Made by a program: the position numbers and the translations under genes. DNA of 64,000 nt from Hyphomicrobiales bacterium (GTDB taxonomy: Bacteria > Pseudomonadota > Alphaproteobacteria > Rhizobiales > Aestuariivirgaceae), in NCBI GenBank assembly GCA_025359265.1, contig JANYHB010000002.1, forward strand, positions 108,014 through 172,013, given 5' to 3'. The notes beneath the pieces are model-generated. The model worked only from the letters and a program-made list of their open reading frames with translations, did not search any database and was not told where the DNA came from. Below, piece by piece: positions 62,964 through 64,000 of this stretch. The stretch's first letter is position 1; each line of letters opens with the position of its first letter.

Positions 62964-63863
62964 ATGGTTGCTAGAAATCAAGTGGGCACACGAATGGCTT
63001 CAGTTCGAAAGCATATCACAAAATCGGTTGTCGATGCCATGACGTCTGGTGAGATCATTTGGGACACCAAGCTGATTGGCTTTGGCGTACGCTATCAGCG
63101 GCGGGACAAGGTGTTCGTTTACAAGTGTCGAATTGGTAACAGGCAGCGTTGGTTCGCCATTGGCAAGTATGGTCAACCTTGGACCGTGTCGGACGCTGAG
63201 AACCGCGTGAAGGTGATCCAGGGCGACATTGCCAAAGACCTCGATCCGGCAGCCATCAGAGACGAGCGCGTCAACAATCCAACTCTTCGACAGGTCGGCG
63301 CAATCTTTCTCGAGACGGTTGTGTCCAAGAGGCGAAGGGGCACCCAAATTCTATACAATGACTTTCTTTACCGTTTGATCTACCCCAAGCTGGGAGATGT
63401 GAAAGTCGCGCAGATCAAGTTCAGCGACATTGCCCTCCTGCACTATGGCTTACGCAATACGCCCACGACGGCCAATCGAGTTATTGCTTCACTCTCAGCT
63501 CTGTTCTCATGGTGCGAGCGATGCGGCCTGAGACCGAAGCATTCGAACCCCGTTCAAGGCGTTGAGAGATTTCCTGAGAAAAGCAAAGAGCGCTTTCTGT
63601 CAACTCGTGAGCTAGGTCGTTTGGGCGTTGCGCTTGCGCGAGCCGAGCGCCACAACACAGAATCAGCCTTTGCACTTGCTGCTATCCGACTATTGATATT
63701 CACAGGATGCCGCCGCAACGAAATTCTCGAACTGCAATGGAAGGACGTGAATGTCGAAAGAGCCATGCTCTTGCTTCCAGAGACAAAGACCGGAGCAAGG
63801 CCAGTCTACCTCTCCGCACCAGCCCTTTCAGTGCTGGCAGGGCTTCCCAGGGTCAGCAGGTGA
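62964..63863 (+). pseudogene. Truncated tyrosine recombinase (phage/island integrase), catalytic C-terminus missing
   Basis: KLIGFGVRYQRRDKVFVYKCRIGNRQRWFAIGKYG N-domain; AAIRLLIFTGCRRNEILELQWKDVNVERAMLLLPETKTGARPVYLS (catalytic Arg); ends LPRVSR* at the IS boundary before the H-x-x-R...Y motifs. Confidence 0.88.
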
Positions 63864-64000
63864 ATAGCCCCTAGATTTGTAGACACTTTGCCCCTTTAAA
63901 ATGAGGCAAGGAGACGATCATGGGCCAAGGTAATTTCACTGAAGACTTTAAGCTGGATGCGATTAAACAAATAACTGAACGCGGACATTCTGTTGCTGAT
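63861..64000 (+). mobile_element. IS3-family-like insertion sequence, left end (continues beyond the window)
   Basis: TGAATAGCCCCTAGATTTGTAGACACTTTGCCCC resembles IS3-family terminal repeats, followed by a transposase orfA start. Confidence 0.75.
63920..64000 (+). CDS. IS3-family transposase OrfA, N-terminus (partial)
   Basis: MGQGNFTEDFKLDAIKQITERGHSVAD, HTH_Tnp_1-like. Confidence 0.85.
   Translation, partial: MGQGNFTEDFKLDAIKQITERGHSVAD

Overview
The window is almost entirely gene-dense alphaproteobacterial (Rhizobiales-like by gene content and synteny) core chromosome. Blocks recognised: PBP1A, PHA depolymerase, RegB/RegA (ActS/ActR), gpmA-dapB, a ParDE-type toxin-antitoxin pair, dnaK-dnaJ, frcBCAK-frcR sugar uptake, a TsaB-RimI fusion, plsC-miaB-phoH-ybeY-corC, hrcA-grpE, chvI-chvG-hprK-EIIA-HPr, mutS-glnD-murJ-trpS, mutM/ubiE-ubiB-coaBC-dut, a dipeptide ABC operon with an M19 dipeptidase, and a mobile-element boundary at the right end. 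The strongest non-routine signals are: (i) a 45-nt 3' fragment of tRNA-Ala(GGC) next to a tyrosine integrase that is cut exactly by an IS3-like terminus; (ii) a second copy of the dnaJ 3' end beyond a small secreted-protein gene; (iii) a ~350-bp hairpin-rich intergenic segment downstream of regA; (iv) helically phased AGTCG repeats before chvI; (v) near-perfect operators at the TA and frc promoters; (vi) a single-ORF TsaB-RimI fusion. I did not find a clearly novel multi-gene system. All product names come from reading the translations without database searches.
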